This document shows positions 5,949-6,688 of a DNA stretch of 6,688 nucleotides, piece by piece (within the stretch, counting starts at the first letter, position 1; every line of letters begins with the position of its first letter). The position numbers and the translations under genes are program-made. The notes beneath the pieces were generated by a model. It was not told where the DNA came from and did no database searches. It was given only the letters and a program-made list of their open reading frames with translations. This DNA is from Flavobacteriales bacterium UBA4474 (lineage in GTDB: Bacteria; Bacteroidota; Bacteroidia; Flavobacteriales_D; Sanyastnellaceae), in assembly GCA_002389295.1 (NCBI GenBank), contig DGOE01000080.1, positions 1 through 6,688 on the forward strand. Direction: 5' to 3'.

Positions 5949-6688
5949 ATGGCACGCACCAATTTCGACCAACTGCTTCAAGCAGGATCCCACTTCGGCC
6001 ACCTCAAGCGCAAGTGGAACCCACACATGGCCCCTTACATCTTCACGGAGAAGAAGGGCATTCACATCATCGATCTGCACAAGACGGTTGTTCTCGTGGA
6101 CGAGGCGGCCGCCGCCGCGAAGCAGATCGCCAAAAGTGGAAAGCGGATTCTTTTCGTTGCGACCAAAAAGCAAGCCAAGGACCTTGTGCAGGAAGCGGCT
6201 GAGTCCGTGAACATGCCCTACGTCACAGAGCGCTGGTCTGGAGGTATGTTGACCAACTTCGCTACGATCCGCAAGGCCATCCGCAAGATGACGCAGATCG
6301 ACAAGATGGAGGCCGACGGTACGTTGTCTACCATGTCCAAGCGCGAGCGTTTGCAGGTCAGCCGTCAGCGCGCCAAGTTGGAAAAGAACCTCGGTTCGAT
6401 TTCCGACATGAACCGCATTCCCGCAGCCGTCTTCATCGTGGACGTCATGAAGGAGCACATTGCTTTGGCTGAGGCCAAGAAGCTGGGCATTCCGGTCTTT
6501 GCGATGGTGGACACGAACAGTGACCCCCGTCCTGTTGATTTCCCGATTCCAGCAAACGACGATGCGAGCAAGTCCATCAAAGCTGTGACCGACGCGATCA
6601 TTGAGGCCGTGAAGGAGGGGTTGGCTGAACGGAATTCTGAGAAGGAGGCGCCTGCCAAGGCTGCGCCTGCCGCTGAGGAAGCGCCTGC
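5949..6688 (+). CDS. rpsB: 30S ribosomal protein S2, C-terminal end cut by the window edge
   Basis: S2 binds late to the small subunit near the S1 site and helps recruit S1. In view are 246 residues and the frame is still open at the right edge. Family marks are LLQAGSHFGHLKRKWNP (9-25), GIHIIDLHKT (37-46), ILFVATKKQAK (67-77), ERWSGGMLTN (94-103), and the second signature PVFAMVDTNSDPRPVDFPIP (182-201) followed by ANDDA. From about residue 230 the sequence becomes a Glu/Lys/Ala/Pro-rich tail (EKEAPAKAAPAAEEAP), a low-complexity extension of the kind seen in Bacteroidota S2 proteins; its length is unknown here. The ATG at 5949 gives the standard MARTNFDQLL N-terminus. It lies 102 bp after rpsI, behind a structured leader candidate. 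AGGA at 5935-5938 is too far upstream for a normal Shine-Dalgarno. Confidence 0.97.
   Translation, partial: MARTNFDQLLQAGSHFGHLKRKWNPHMAPYIFTEKKGIHIIDLHKTVVLVDEAAAAAKQIAKSGKRILFVATKKQAKDLVQEAAESVNMPYVTERWSGGMLTNFATIRKAIRKMTQIDKMEADGTLSTMSKRERLQVSRQRAKLEKNLGSISDMNRIPAAVFIVDVMKEHIALAEAKKLGIPVFAMVDTNSDPRPVDFPIPANDDASKSIKAVTDAIIEAVKEGLAERNSEKEAPAKAAPAAEEAP

Noticed and set aside
5847..6458. A 203-codon minus-strand frame opposite rpsB and its leader
   Set aside because: Antisense to the conserved S2 coding sequence, with no family resemblance.
1..6688. CRISPR arrays, insertion sequences, tRNA or rRNA genes, long repeats
   Set aside because: I read both strands and saw no regularly spaced repeats, transposase motifs, terminal inverted repeats, or tRNA-like cloverleaf sequences.

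Overview
This window comes from a GC-rich member of the Bacteroidota. Three things point there. The murF and alr functions are fused in one 842-residue protein. The urocanase is of the long Bacteroidota type. The order rplM-rpsI-rpsB, with almost no Shine-Dalgarno sequences, is also typical. I cannot name a genus. Nearly every base is coding. The minus-strand genes run from about 4806 down past base 1, the plus-strand genes from 5005 out past the right edge, and a 198-bp divergent control region lies between them.

Minus-strand block, in transcription order: tdk (thymidine kinase), a fused MurF-Alr (D-Ala-D-Ala adding enzyme plus alanine racemase), a 60-residue cysteine-rich DUF5522-like protein of unknown function, and the first 474 residues of hutU (urocanate hydratase). 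tdk and murF-alr overlap by 4 bp (ATGA). The next gaps are 37 bp and 10 bp, so the block looks like one operon. It mixes nucleotide salvage, peptidoglycan precursor synthesis and histidine catabolism, with no shared pathway that I can see.

Divergent region, 4807-5004. It holds a perfect palindrome, a candidate Bacteroidota-type promoter (TTTG, 20 bp, TATATTCG) for the ribosomal-protein genes, and a terminator-like hairpin with a T tract ending 14 bp before the rplM start. Promoter and hairpin cannot both work as drawn, because the predicted transcription start falls inside the hairpin. On the other strand an 18-codon mini-ORF overlaps the tdk start by ATGA.

Plus-strand block: rplM (L13, GTG start), rpsI (S9, 5 bp later), a 102-bp gap, then rpsB (S2), cut by the window edge at 246 residues. 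The gap holds a 10-bp stem topped by a second small stem, 24 nt before the rpsB start, which is a plausible autoregulatory leader.

Most of the window is ordinary housekeeping content. I did not find evidence of an exciting undescribed multi-gene system. The points most worth a second look are the two RNA leader candidates, the DUF5522-like protein, and the thymidine kinase that lacks most of its zinc ligands.
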